From Tritrichomonas foetus (taxonomy: Eukaryota > Parabasalia > Tritrichomonadida > Tritrichomonadidae), in NCBI GenBank assembly GCA_001839685.1, contig MLAK01000605.1, positions 90,156 through 154,155 on the forward strand: a stretch of 64,000 nucleotides of DNA. Reading direction: 5' to 3'. Under the pieces are notes generated by a model. It worked only from the letters and a program-made list of their open reading frames with translations, was not told the origin of the DNA and did no database searches. How positions within the stretch are numbered: position 1 is the first letter of the stretch; each line of letters begins with the position of its first letter. This document shows, piece after piece, positions 10,417 through 20,728 of the stretch. The translations under genes and the position numbers were made by a program.

Positions 10417-10830
10417 AGTTTTTTTATGATTGGTTAAAACACCTGATCAACCATTTTGATGTGCGAATAAAGAAGTATTGTCTAGAATTTACGTGCAATA
10501 ATTATTTTTTATTTTTTTGAGTTTTATTCTGGAAAAAATTGCTCATGTTTTTTGAAGCTTAAAAAAAGAAACATTGGAATGCTAGAAATTGTTTCCTGGG
10601 TTTATTTTATTCATTTTAATACGCCCAAAACGAACATACATGTTTATTGAGCTCATTCTTGATTCATATATCATCTTTCTAAATCCCAATTATTCCCAAC
10701 AACTACAAAAAGTTTTGTGAAAAGTCAAACTTAATGTACTCCTTTAAAGTAATACTTATATATAGATTATCTTGACAGTATCTGACACTTAAAATTGTTG
10801 TTTTATCGTATAATTAATTTTTATTTTCTT
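10417..10830. other. Intergenic spacer
   Basis: AT-rich spacer between the 3' ends of the RING-CH gene and the broken profilin-like gene. I see no coding signal, repeat or RNA gene. Confidence 0.3.
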
Positions 10831-11349
10831 TTATACATATTCAAACATGATTGAGGTTTCATTATTGACTGATTGCATTTCACCGTAAATTTCACAATCT
10901 CTAACAAATCTTGCAAGTTTATCAATTGCCATAAATGCGCTTGTTAAGTTTCTTGATGAGTCAGTGGAATCGACATAAGCAACAAAAATGTATTGCTCGG
11001 TTTTAGAGAAAATCAGACTTTTATGTGTACCAGAATCTACATAATGAGCCTTAATAGAATTTTTATTGTAATCAATGATGTGAAAAGATTCTGATTCACT
11101 TTTTGAATTTTGACAAAACGTACATAATATTTTGGATTTTTTAGGTGATTGCTCACCATTTATTTGCTCAAATATTTGATACCACTCTTGTGCCTCTTTT
11201 AGGGTTGGCTTAAAATGTTTTATTTTATAATCTTGAGATGGATCACAAACTTGGGCAATAATACCACTTGGACTTTATTCATTCGGAATAACTATTGCAT
11301 CAATCACTTTATTTTTTATTTGATCTAAAAATAGCTTCCATTTATCCAT
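10831..11349 (-). pseudogene. Profilin-like gene interrupted by one in-frame TAA
   Basis: On the minus strand an ATG at 11347-11349 opens MDKWKLFLDQIKNKVIDAIV. After residue 24 the frame meets TAA (11275-11277), then stays open for 147 more codons to a second TAA at 10831-10833 without any other lesion. The downstream part (SLIFSKTEQYIFVAYVDS, then AFMAIDKLARFVRDC) with the N-terminal Trp helix resembles profilin: an N-terminal W-x-x-F/Y helix, a central sheet with an 'FSKTEQYIFVAYVD' strand, and a C-terminal amphipathic helix. At ~172 residues it is longer than typical profilins (~125-150). Good frame retention argues for a recent nonsense change, an allelic or assembly error, or readthrough. 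The profilin identity is moderate; the interruption is directly visible. Confidence 0.5.
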
Positions 11350-11514
11350 CTCTTTCTCAAGGTGAAAAAAACGGCTCTAAAAGGTCAATAAATTAACCAA
11401 ACTTTTAATAATGAAGTGTTGTGGGATGACACTTTTTCATCATAATATTTAATGTGACTTTTGAAGGATCCTTTTCAAAATTTTCTGAATAAATGAGATA
11501 GTTATTGTGGTATT

Positions 11515-11530
11515 AAGTGGCCGACCACTT
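11515..11530. promoter_or_regulatory. Palindromic AAGTGGCCGACCACTT immediately upstream of the Hsp110 start
   Basis: AAGTGG and CCACTT are perfect inverted arms around CCGA, ending five bases before the ATG. The TGGCCG core also occurs upstream of both ribosomal-protein genes in this window. It may be a promoter element of a highly expressed gene or a 5'-UTR hairpin; this is inference. Confidence 0.35.
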
Positions 11531-11535
11531 ATTAA

Positions 11536-14097
11536 ATGACATCAATCGCGATCGATTTTGGGAATGAAAATTGTTTAATCGCAATTCCAAACAAGGGAGG
11601 TGTTGATATTATTAGTAATCAAGCTTCACAACGAATAACGCCAACAATGGTTGCCTTTTCGGAAACACGACGATATCATGGAATTTTTGCACAGCATCAA
11701 CAAATGCAAAATGTTAAAAATACACTTACTCAGATCAAACGTTTAATAGGCCTTACTTATGATTCACCAGAATTGAAAGAAATCCAAAATCTCATCACCT
11801 ATCAAATTATTCCGGGAGTCAATGAAAAACATGATCAAATGCAAGAAAAAGATAACCAACAAACCCAAAATTCACGTCAGGTTGATATCAAGGTTGAATT
11901 TTTGAATCATGAACAAATTTTCAACATTCACCAAATCATTGCATATTTAATTAAAGGGCTATTTCAAATAGCTAATTTGAATAAATTTTACACTGATCGA
12001 TGTGTAATTGTTGTTTCACCATGGTGGAATGAAATACAAAGAAAAATTATCATTAATTCAGCAAAAATAGCTGGATATGAAGTAGTCAGATTAATAAACT
12101 CAACCACAGCAGAAGCAATCACTTATCAAATGTATCATCGAAAATTATTACCGAATAATGAGAAAAAGTATGTGGCGTTTATAGATTTTGGTGATTGTTG
12201 CTTAAATGCATCTATTGTTCAATATTATGATGGAATGCTTGAAGTTAAAGGCTATTGTTGTGATGAACATATTGGTGGATCTAACTTTACAACAGCTTTA
12301 GTTAACTTTTTATTAAAGACTACAAAAGACAAATACAAAATTGATCCAACAAATAATCCTAGGGCAATGCTCAGATTTTATAATGCAGCTGAAAAGTTAA
12401 AGAAAGGATTATCAATTAATCCTGTAATGCCATTTGATGTGCCATCTTTAATGAATGATATTGATGTTAATTTTTTAGTCAAAAGAACTGATTTTGAAGA
12501 ACAAATTACAGATTTGGTTCAAAGAATTGCCGAACCAATTGAAAAATCGTTGAAATTTGCCAATGTGAAAAAAGAAGACTTATTTGCAATTGAAGTTCAT
12601 GGTGGTGCTTCGAGAGTTCCTGCAGTAAAAGCAAAAATTGCTGAAGTTTTCGGAAAAGAACCAACCCAATCTTTGAATCCTGATGAATGTTTTGCTCTTG
12701 GCGCAGGATTTCAAGCTGCACTTTGTTCTTCTCAATTTGTTGTTAATTTAAAGATCAAAGATGTCTTTCAATATAAAATAGCTCTTTCATATAAAGACAT
12801 AGAAGGAAAAGAAAATGTTAAAGAATTGTTTTCACAATATCAACCAATACCATGTACCAAAATATTTACGGTTAAAGTTCAAAGGCAAGTAGTCATTTCA
12901 TTATATAGTGATAATGTGAAACTTGGCGATATTGACATCAGACCTAAAACTGATGATGTTGTCAATGCTAAAGTCAAAATTAGACTCACGCAAGATGGGA
13001 TTGTTGATGTGCAAGATGTTACATACAATGAAGAAATCATTGAATCTATTAGTGAAAATAAGATAGAAAATAATAATGAAAAAGTGAATGAAACTGAAAA
13101 CAAAGAAAACAATGCTGAGAATGACGCTGAGAAAAGTGTAGAAAAAGGTGAGAATGATGAAAAGAAAGAAATAAAGAAAAAGCATGTAGAAGTGAAAATT
13201 CCCTTCAGATATAAACTTGCCTATGGACTAAGTGAGAAAGAGATTAAAGAATATCAAGAAAAAGAGAAAGAAATGATGAACATAGATTCAATGGAAGAAG
13301 CAATTGATAATGTCAAAAATTCATTGGAAAGTTACATTTTTCAAACAAAAAATGCAATTGAAAGGGATTACACTGAGTTCTTTGATCCTAATAAAATTAA
13401 TGAATATAAAGCAAAAGTTGATGAAACTTTTATGTGGTTTAGTGAAAATGAATTTGATAGACTTCCTCTTCAAGAATATCAAACAAAGTTAAATGAGTTG
13501 AAAGAATTTGGTGAGCCTGCGCTCAAAAGAAACAAATTCAGGCAGCTTTTACCATCACAAATTAAAGAATTGGTAGATCGAATTGAAAAATGTCGAGCAT
13601 TTTTGATGCTTGATGATCCACTTTTTAAATATATACCGATCGAGAAGAAAACATCGCTTGATGAAGAATTTCAAAAAATAATTTCCGATATTGAAAATGC
13701 CAAAAATAAAATTTCACAAACACCAGGTTTTATAGATGTAACCTTTGATTCAAGTGAATATAGTAATCAAATCTTCCAAGTCGAGAAGAAAGTGAACGAG
13801 TTGATGATACCTGATCCAGAAATACTTAAAGCTCAAGCTGAAGCATCTGCACAAACAGAAGCGCAACAAGAAACACAAACAGAAGCACAACAAGAAACAC
13901 AACAAGAAACACAAACAGAAGCGCAACAAGAAACACAACAAGAAACACAAACAGAAGCGCAACAAGAAACACAAACAGAAGCACAAACAGAAGCACAAAC
14001 AGAAGCACAACAAGAAGCACAAACAGAAGCGCAACAAGAAACACAAACAGAAACACAACAAGAAACACAACAAGAAACACAAACAGAAACACAATAA
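11536..14097 (+). CDS. Hsp110/Hsp70-superfamily chaperone with a Gln-Glu-Thr repeat tail
   Basis: An 853-residue protein. Residues 1-~395 are an Hsp70-type nucleotide-binding domain (AIDFGNENCLIAI, SQRITPTMVAF, FIDFGDCCLNASIV, GGASRVPAVKAKI, NPDECFALGAGFQAAL). The 'GG(V)D(I)I.N..S.R.TP..V.F' pattern and the long acidic insertion in the C-terminal half (residues ~500-560, rich in Glu, Asn and Lys) point to the Hsp110/HSPA4/Sse1 group, nucleotide-exchange factors for cytosolic Hsp70, rather than a canonical Hsp70. No ER signal or KDEL is present. The last ~85 residues are degenerate TQTEAQQE repeats. Beyond the stop TAA the same frame continues with repeat-like sequence broken by two further TAA codons, so the tail appears to have been shortened. 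Start ATG 11536 (MTSIAIDFG) is the only sensible one. Confidence 0.85.
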   Translation: MTSIAIDFGNENCLIAIPNKGGVDIISNQASQRITPTMVAFSETRRYHGIFAQHQQMQNVKNTLTQIKRLIGLTYDSPELKEIQNLITYQIIPGVNEKHDQMQEKDNQQTQNSRQVDIKVEFLNHEQIFNIHQIIAYLIKGLFQIANLNKFYTDRCVIVVSPWWNEIQRKIIINSAKIAGYEVVRLINSTTAEAITYQMYHRKLLPNNEKKYVAFIDFGDCCLNASIVQYYDGMLEVKGYCCDEHIGGSNFTTALVNFLLKTTKDKYKIDPTNNPRAMLRFYNAAEKLKKGLSINPVMPFDVPSLMNDIDVNFLVKRTDFEEQITDLVQRIAEPIEKSLKFANVKKEDLFAIEVHGGASRVPAVKAKIAEVFGKEPTQSLNPDECFALGAGFQAALCSSQFVVNLKIKDVFQYKIALSYKDIEGKENVKELFSQYQPIPCTKIFTVKVQRQVVISLYSDNVKLGDIDIRPKTDDVVNAKVKIRLTQDGIVDVQDVTYNEEIIESISENKIENNNEKVNETENKENNAENDAEKSVEKGENDEKKEIKKKHVEVKIPFRYKLAYGLSEKEIKEYQEKEKEMMNIDSMEEAIDNVKNSLESYIFQTKNAIERDYTEFFDPNKINEYKAKVDETFMWFSENEFDRLPLQEYQTKLNELKEFGEPALKRNKFRQLLPSQIKELVDRIEKCRAFLMLDDPLFKYIPIEKKTSLDEEFQKIISDIENAKNKISQTPGFIDVTFDSSEYSNQIFQVEKKVNELMIPDPEILKAQAEASAQTEAQQETQTEAQQETQQETQTEAQQETQQETQTEAQQETQTEAQTEAQTEAQQEAQTEAQQETQTETQQETQQETQTETQ
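13840..14097 (+). repeat. Coding microsatellite, CAA/GAA/ACA-type hexamer to 24-mer repeat
   Basis: Tandem units of ACAAACAGAAGC(G/A)CAACAAGAA and shortened versions encode alternating TQTEAQ, TQTE and QQE blocks at the Hsp110 C-terminus. Unit order is irregular, which indicates repeated slippage and unequal exchange. Confidence 0.85.
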
Positions 14098-14266
14098 GGA
14101 GCACAACAAGGAACACAACAAGAGGCGCATTAAGAAACACCACATGAACAATAAGAAGCACCTGATCAAAACCAACAAGTATACGAACAGTAGAAAAGTA
14201 ACGAAAAAATGTTTATAAAAGATCTATTAAAAAATCTATTCATTTTTAAATCTTTTTTTTTTAATG

Positions 14267-14280
14267 CATATATGGTCACT
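14267..14280 (+). promoter_or_regulatory. Candidate promoter CATATATGGTCACT
   Basis: ATGGTCA at 14272-14278 within a TATA-like context, directly followed by overlapping TCACT copies that match the trichomonad initiator consensus TCA(C/T)(T/A). It lies 78-90 nt upstream of the ATG of the acidic repeat gene. Confidence 0.4.
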
Positions 14281-14357
14281 CACTCAGAAAAAAACATTTT
14301 TTCTATTGAATAGGCAAAAAAATCCGTTATTTCAATTCAAGACAAGAGGACAAAAAA

Positions 14358-17300
14358 ATGTATTCATCTTCTCATTCTCGAAGCCGATCGTCTATGTATT
14401 CCTCGAAACAACCAATACACAAGAAGCCTCGACAATTGCATCTTCAGGATGATGAAGAATTGAATCAGCTCCGAGACAGATTAATCGAAACCCACGATTT
14501 TGAAGGAATTAATAATCGAAAACTCCTGGCAATTCAGCAAAACGTCCGACAAGCCAAAAAATCGATGATGGCTTATACCTCCTTTGTTAAAGCGCGAGAT
14601 TTATTTACTCTTGATGATGAAATTTCAGAGGAATTTCACAGACGAGAAGAAGAAAAAGAAACGCAAAAGCAAAGAGACATTTATTCAAATCCAAAAATCG
14701 TAAACTACGACCAAGAAACGCAGGCGGGATTAGAGCAAATGCAAACCCGCCACGCCAAGTTAATGGACTCGCTTGATACAATTTGGAATCAGAAAATGCA
14801 GCCGCATTATTTCGAGCCATCCAAAAAGTTAACTCAAATGCAAGATCAGCTCAAGAAAAATCCAAACGATAAAGAGCTCGCTGACCAAATTGATGAAATG
14901 TATATGCAAGAAATGGAAATGGCTGAGGTTAATTACGAAACAGATTATCTAAAAGCTCGAATGAAGCTTGAAGCAAAACAAAAATCAGAAATTCAAAGTT
15001 ATTACAATAAAAGAATGAAGCAAAGACAAATAATATTAGCTGAAATTCGTCCAGTCCAACCATATAATCTCAGAAATGTTCATGAAAGAAAATCAGTTCC
15101 TGTAAAAAGACCAAATCTACTTTCTTATGCTCACATGGCGCATAAAAAGTCGCCTGTTGTGCCAGTTGTTCAGAAGAGCTCAATTAGTACGATTTCTCGA
15201 TCAATGAACACAACAAAAACTAGAAATAATAATAAAAAGAAAGCACTACCGAATTTCTTTGAAACGTCAGTACAAGCTGATTTCCAAGATAAAGAAGAAG
15301 ATTACATTTATGATGAAGAAAACGCAACAGGTGGCAATTCTGAAGTCAATAATAATCATCAAGAAGAAGAAGAAATTGAAGTTATTATTGAAGAAGAGGA
15401 AGAAGAAGAAGTTTATGAATATGAAGAAGAAGAAATTCAACCAAAGAAACCTAATTTGAATGTTCCTATTGCAAATAATGTTACATTTAAGAAAACTCGC
15501 GCAAGAAGTGCAAGAGATGATCGACCAAGAGTTTCTGCTAAATATGAGAACATTGTTGAACCTAATAACACTATTGTTCCTCCTCAGAATAATGAAAATC
15601 GTGAAGTCAGTCCTCTTTTCGCACCTCAAAATAGCAATGAAGAGAATAATGAAACTATTATTTATGAAGAAGAGGAAGAAGAAGAGGAAGCAATTGTTGT
15701 TGAAGAAGAAGAAAATGGAGAAAATGGAGATATTATGGAAGAAGAAGAAGCTCAAAATGAAGACAGAGAAAATGGCCAAGAAAAAGGAGTAACAGTTCTT
15801 GGTGATGTTATTAAAGATGCTTTAACTGAGCAAAAGAATGAAGAAGAAGATCCAGAAAATTATCCACAACCAATGGATCCTGAAGATGGTAATAAAGATA
15901 TTGAATCTAAGAATGATAGTCTTGCTCCTTCTCCTCGAAATGAAGAAGCTGAGGTTGACAGTCTGGGGCCATCTCCACGAAATGAAGAGGCAGAGGTTGA
16001 TAGTCTTGGTCCTTCTCCACGAAATGAAGAAGCTGAGGTTGACAGTCTGGGGCCATCTCCACGAAATGAAGAGGCAGAGGTTGATAGTCTTGGTCCTTCT
16101 CCACGAAATGAAGANNNNNNNNNNNNNNNNNNNNNNNNNNNNNNNNNNNNNNNNNNNNNNNNNNNNNNNNNNNNNNNNNNNNNNNNNNNNNNNNNNNNNN
16201 NNNNNNNNNNNNNNNNNNNNNNNNNNNNNNNNNNNNNNNNNNNNNNNNNNNNNNNNNNNNNNNNNNNNNNNNNNNNNNNNNNNNNNNNNNNNNNNNNNNN
16301 NNNNNNNNNNNNNNNNNNNNNNNNNNNNNNNNNNNNNNNNNNNNNNNNNNNNNNNNNNNNNNNNNNNNNNNNNNNNNNNNNNNNNNNNNNNNNNNNNNNN
16401 NNNNNNNNNNNNNNNNNNNNNNNNNNNNNNNNNNNNNNNNNNNNNNNNNNNNNNNNNNNNNNNNNNNNNNNNNNNNNNNNNNNNNNNNNNNNNNNNNNNN
16501 NNNNNNNNNNNNNNNNNNNNNNNNNNNNNNNNNNNNNNNNNNNNNNNNNNNNNNNNNNNNNNNNNNNNNNNNNNNNNNNNNNNNNNNNNNNNNNNNNNNN
16601 NNNNNNNNNNNNNNNNNNNNNNNNNNNNNNNNNNNNNNNNNNNNNNNNNNNNNNNNNNNNNNNNNNNNNNNNNNNNNNNNNNNNNNNNGGAGCACTTACT
16701 GGAAATGAAGAAGGAAAATAACCAGAGGTAGTTGACCGATCATTAAATAAAGAAGAGGAAAATGAAAACAAAGAGGAAGAAAATGTAAACAAAGAGGAAG
16801 AAAATGAAAATAAAAAAGAAGAAAATGAAAACAAAGAAGAGGAGAATGAAAACAAAGAAGAGGAAAATGAAAACAAAGAAGTTGGAAAACTTCAAGATAC
16901 TGTTGGTGGAATTTTCGGAGCACTTACTGGAAATGAAGAAGGAAAAGAACCAGAGGTAGTTGACCGATCATTAAACAAAGAAGAAGACGAAAATTATGAA
17001 AAAGATCATAACAATGAAGCCAAGAATGAAAGTGATTTACTTCAACCTCTACCAGAAGATGAAAATGACAAATCACAAGAAAAGAAAGAAAATAAACTAA
17101 GTGACGACAAAGATTCACTCAAAGCCGAATCTGAGATAGAAGATAAGGATTCACTCAATGCTGATTCAAAATCTGGATCAAGTTCAGATAAAGATAAAAC
17201 TGAATCTGAATCATCAAAATCACACAAAAGTGATATACAATCATTAAAAGCTGAATCAGAAAGTGAGAAAGAAGAAAAGGATTCACTCAAAGCTGAATCA

Positions 17301-17438
17301 GATCATGATTCAGAGCACTCAGAATCGGAAAATGAAAAGGAAAACTCTGAAAAGAAAGAAAGCAAACAAAATACAAGCCCGGGAAAAGTGCAGCTTGCTG
17401 AATCTTCAGCTCAAACAGATGGAGATAACGATAAATGA
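14358..17438 (+). CDS. Acidic coiled-coil and tandem-repeat protein; contains an assembly gap and an in-frame TAA
   Basis: From ATG 14358 (MYSSSHSRSRSSMYSSKQ) the frame encodes a basic, Ser-rich head, a coiled-coil region (residues ~40-240), a basic linker, Glu-rich tracts and, from residue ~520, a 14-residue repeat (DSLGPSPRNEEAEV). Positions 16115-16688 are unsequenced (N). After the gap the same frame reads GALTGNEEGK and meets TAA at 16719-16721, then stays open to TGA at 17436-17438: Glu/Asn/Lys repeats, a second GALTGNEEGK copy and SLKAESE repeats ending in SSAQTDGDNDK. In the second copy the codon matching the TAA is GAA, so one base change explains the stop. The gene is either truncated at the TAA or full length with a base error at the gap edge; I annotate the full span. 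No function is recognised; cytoskeletal or scaffold roles are plausible. Confidence 0.6.
15915..16114 (+). repeat. 42-nt coding minisatellite with an 84-nt higher-order period, running into the gap
   Basis: Units start at 15915, 15957, 15999, 16041 and 16083, each encoding DSLGPSPRNEEAEV (the first has A instead of G). Synonymous sites alternate: units 2 and 4 use GACAGTCTGGGGCCATCT, units 3 and 5 use GATAGTCTTGGTCCTTCT. The array therefore grows as an 84-nt dimer. It continues into the N gap, which it probably caused. Confidence 0.85.
16115..16688. other. Assembly gap (574 N)
   Basis: A run of N sits inside the repeat region of the acidic protein gene. Flanking reading frames agree across the stated gap length, but the true length and repeat number cannot be known from this sequence. 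Confidence 0.99.
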
Positions 17439-17677
17439 GATTCTCTGCCAGGATGTAATCAATTTTGTAAATTTTTGTGTTAAAAAACATGTTGTTTGAA
17501 ATCGTATTCATCTTTTTTGTTTTTTTTACTATTTTATTTTCAACAATAATAGTTCATAATCGAAGTATATTCAATATACTAAAATATTAACGATTCAAAG
17601 AATCAACTAATATTTACTAAATAACTTAATTAGAGACAGTACTGTAGACTCACTGACTAGGTTGGTGAAGTATATGT

Positions 17678-18388
17678 TCATTCACCAAATCTTGCTATAA
17701 ATTCCTTGTATCGTCTTTTTCTTAAAATATTCATATAATTTTGTGGATAATCTTTCAAGTGATATTCAATAAAATGCTTTTCAATATTTCTAGCAGCTTC
17801 TAGCCTCTTTGAAAACACTTTTTTGGAATAATCAGCATATTCAAAGAGCAGCATATATTCACCAACATAGTCAGTGCGTGTCACAATGTTAAAAACACAT
17901 AAAATATTTAAAGTTAGATATAACCTTCTTTCAAGTGATTGTGGATCATTAATATTTCGTGTAAAAAAATTGCACATGCTTTTTTTTGTCATTCGATGCA
18001 CACCAAAAAACATAAACATTGTAATTATTTTTATGGCAATTGTTCCTAACGATGGTGAGACACCTAGATCAAATAATTCATAAAAACCTTTGGATAACGA
18101 ATCTATTTCAAGCTGTTTGTACTGTTGGTTGATATATTTTTTTATATTGGATAAACTTATCCAGACTATTTGACCTTTACCTTCATTTCTGCATGCACCA
18201 AACTGTATCAGAACAGAAAAGAAATTGTAGACACTTCTTTTTTGAATATTGCATTTAGTTGATAAATCATGAATGCTGATATTATGAATTTTATTATCTT
18301 CGAAAGAGGCGACAAGATCAGCAAAAATTGAGTTTGTATTATCTGAGTTTACCGTATTTATTTCTTGTCTCTGAATCGACTTCTTCAT
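17678..18388 (-). CDS. E2F/DP-like double winged-helix protein
   Basis: A 236-residue protein. Residues ~22-82 (FADLVASF, SIHDLSTKCNIQKRSVYNFF, SVLIQFGACRNEGKGQIVWIS) match the E2F/DP winged helix, in which the recognition helix reads 'V.KRRIYDI.NVLE..G...K..K..I.W'; here RRIYD has become RSVYN. A second, weaker winged-helix pattern follows at ~110-185 (SLGTIAIKIITMFMFFG, then ERRLYLTLNILCVFNIV). Two tandem DNA-binding domains recall the atypical E2F7/8 group. The C-terminus (~190-236) is basic and helical. No nuclear-localisation signal or Rb-binding tail is obvious. The role would be transcription control, perhaps of the cell cycle, but divergence from the RRIYD core makes DNA specificity uncertain. 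Confidence 0.5.
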   Translation of the reverse strand: MKKSIQRQEINTVNSDNTNSIFADLVASFEDNKIHNISIHDLSTKCNIQKRSVYNFFSVLIQFGACRNEGKGQIVWISLSNIKKYINQQYKQLEIDSLSKGFYELFDLGVSPSLGTIAIKIITMFMFFGVHRMTKKSMCNFFTRNINDPQSLERRLYLTLNILCVFNIVTRTDYVGEYMLLFEYADYSKKVFSKRLEAARNIEKHFIEYHLKDYPQNYMNILRKRRYKEFIARFGE

Positions 18389-20406
18389 TCGGATTACGAT
18401 AAGCTCTTGAGTTTTCTGATTGTTGATTTCAATTTATTTTCTAATTGATCATGATTCAAATTTGTGTGATTCCTCATTATATTGTGAGAAAAATAAATTC
18501 AGATGAAAGATTAAGTGAATTTTCATAGAATTGATTATGGAAATTTAATATATTTGAAATTTGATTAGATTAATGAAATAATTGATCAATTCTATGGAAA
18601 TTTATGAACAAAATGATTAATTTGTATGTGATTATGATGAATCTTAAGCTTAATTCATGAATTATAGGCTATAAATTACGTTCTTTTACAATGTAAAATA
18701 TTTATTATGTTATTAATATGATTTAAAACAAGGATGTGAATTTCGAAAGGATGAAGTTTTACGCCTTGATAATCTTCATTAAGAACAAAAATACAACTAT
18801 TAGGTGTTTTAATAATGAATAAAAAGTTGAAAAAAAGTCATATGAGATATTTTTGCACAATTTTTTAGAAATGGCCACACATTAAATATCATTAAATATA
18901 AAAAAAACACTGATAATACATCAATAGATCTATTATTAAGCAATATTGCTTAACCAAGCGAAACGGGTTGAATTCACATTACAATTTTCAAATTTGAGTG
19001 CTTGAAGAGATGATTAGAAATATTTCTATTATTGTACTAAAATTCTATCAATTTTTAAAAAGACCATGAATTTTTATAATTATTCATTAAAGTATTCAAA
19101 GGTATGAAAAGTGTTCATATTTGAATGATAGCATCATAAACAATATTGAATTTATTTACAATGATTGTTTTGATAGAAAAATTGTAAAAAGCTCTCGATT
19201 TACTTAGATAAAGATATCTCCTTCACAACGAATTTTCATCATGTCAAGTTATATCCAATATTGATACTGATATTGCAACCCTTGTTGAAATCTCATAATG
19301 TTTAAGGTTCACACTATTTACTCCTTTAATCGGATTTTATTTCTTTGATTTTTGCAACGAAGCAACTGTGAAATGCTTTATAGTATTTCCATGAATTATT
19401 CTACCTTTAAATATTTTTATCTTTGAATAATGAAAATTTTGCGAAATTGTTACATCGATGACTTTCATTTATGTCGTTAGCTTTGATTCCAAAAACAAAA
19501 ACCATTATTCCATTCTAGCCACATAAATATAGATGATCAAGATCTGCGATAAGATTTCAATTGAAAATTCTACTTTCATTGAAATTCTGAGTATCACAAT
19601 TAATTCAAATAAAATAAATCCAAAATTTTTTAAATATAAAATAATTTTTACTTGGAAATGACATTCTTTCCATGAGAAGTAATTAATTCAAAGACAATTG
19701 CTACAATTTCAGTGCTCCAAATAAAAATATAAATATTAATGAAAATGACTTTACACCGAGATCTCTTTTCGTCGAATTGGTTGGAAAAATTTGATATGAT
19801 TCGATAATAAATCCACAAAACAACGTTGATGCAAGAAATGGATTTATATTTGATTTATCATATTCTTTTTAATTAATGACATATGATTAAATAATTATTT
19901 TTATGGTGGTGCAAACAGAACTAACATGGGAACTGAATTCTCAATACAATTTTATTTAGATATCTATCTTAATGAACAAATTCTTTTTAATTTTTATCTT
20001 CATGAATATCATCGTCATATGACTTGTTATCTAAAAACATTAGCGAAATCTTACATGAAAAAACTGCTCAAGCAATCAGTTTCTCTTTCATATTTATTTT
20101 GGATTTTGGACATGAAATCAGTCATTTCTGACATGCAAGAAGTGTTCGAACGACCGTTTACTAAAACAAGTGAATTTTGACCATTCTGTATTTCTGGATG
20201 AAATTGATTTTGGAATTTGTGATTTCCAGATAAGATAGAATATCAATTCAATATGCATATGCCACAGAATGAAGTCGATTCGAATTGTATCATGAAGAAA
20301 TAATTCACCAAAATTAAATAACATTCATTTCATCATTATTATTAAACTTTATTTTTATATTTACCAAAATTGGGAAAAAATCTCGAAATTGTTGAAATTT
20401 TAGTTT
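18389..20406. other. Gene-poor AT-rich region with a 12-bp inverted repeat
   Basis: About 2 kb without a convincing gene. It has perfect inverted arms CATAGAATTGAT (18524-18535) and ATCAATTCTATG (18585-18596) upstream of the E2F-like gene. A plus-strand 84-codon frame at 19926-20180 (MGTEFSIQFYLDIYLNEQ) is possible but has no recognisable domain; TGACCAT occurs at 20178-20184. Together with the N-containing stretch to the right, this reads like decayed coding DNA. Confidence 0.35.
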
Positions 20407-20728
20407 TCACCGATGAAAAGTTCTAATTTTCTGAAGTTGGACAGGAGTCATTTTATGTTTGCTGATGGCATTAAGAAAGTGCCCAACTTTTCTGCTCGTT
20501 TTCCCAATATCATCATCAGGGAGTGAACTGCNGGAAAATGACAATAATTTCTCTTTTCAGCATAATTTGTTGATTGCCAAAGGAAGGTTCGTCTGCGAAT
20601 ATCGATTTTTTTGATCTTAAGTAGCGAAATATAAAACTTTTTTGGTTTTTAACGTACGGATTCCTCACTAAAAAATATTCCTGGTGAAATAATTTCATAA
20701 GGTCAAAAATTATTTCGGAAATATACAT
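20407..20728 (-). pseudogene. Small unknown gene, frame broken at an ambiguous base
   Basis: From ATG 20726-20728 (MYISEIIFDLMKLFHQEYF) the minus-strand frame is open through RNPYVKNQKSFIFRYLRSKK to the ambiguous base at 20532, after which it stops at 20516. If that N is a spurious inserted base, the frame continues smoothly as RSSLPDDDIGKTSRKVGHFL and then NAISKHKMTPVQLQKIRTFH to TGA at 20407-20409, giving 106 residues. Removal of a single uncertain base giving an uninterrupted, normally composed frame suggests a real small gene or the 3' end of an older one. It is basic with aromatic patches. I do not recognise the family; a nucleic-acid-binding role is only a guess from charge. Confidence 0.4.

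Noticed and set aside
13750..14178. Minus-strand Leu/Cys/Phe-rich ORFs across the Hsp110 tail
   Set aside because: They are reverse translations of the CAA/GAA/ACA repeat and would encode implausible LLCFC strings.
10831..17438. Reassignment of TAA to glutamine or another amino acid, suggested by in-frame TAA codons in three neighbouring genes
   Set aside because: TAA ends RPL10A, RPL27, the RING-CH and USP genes exactly where their families end, followed by non-coding DNA. In the acidic repeat gene the TAA replaces GAA, not CAA. Local lesions or base errors explain the data better.
20145..20160. tRNA T-loop-like GTTCGAAC
   Set aside because: No flanking T-stem, anticodon arm or acceptor stem could be built around it.
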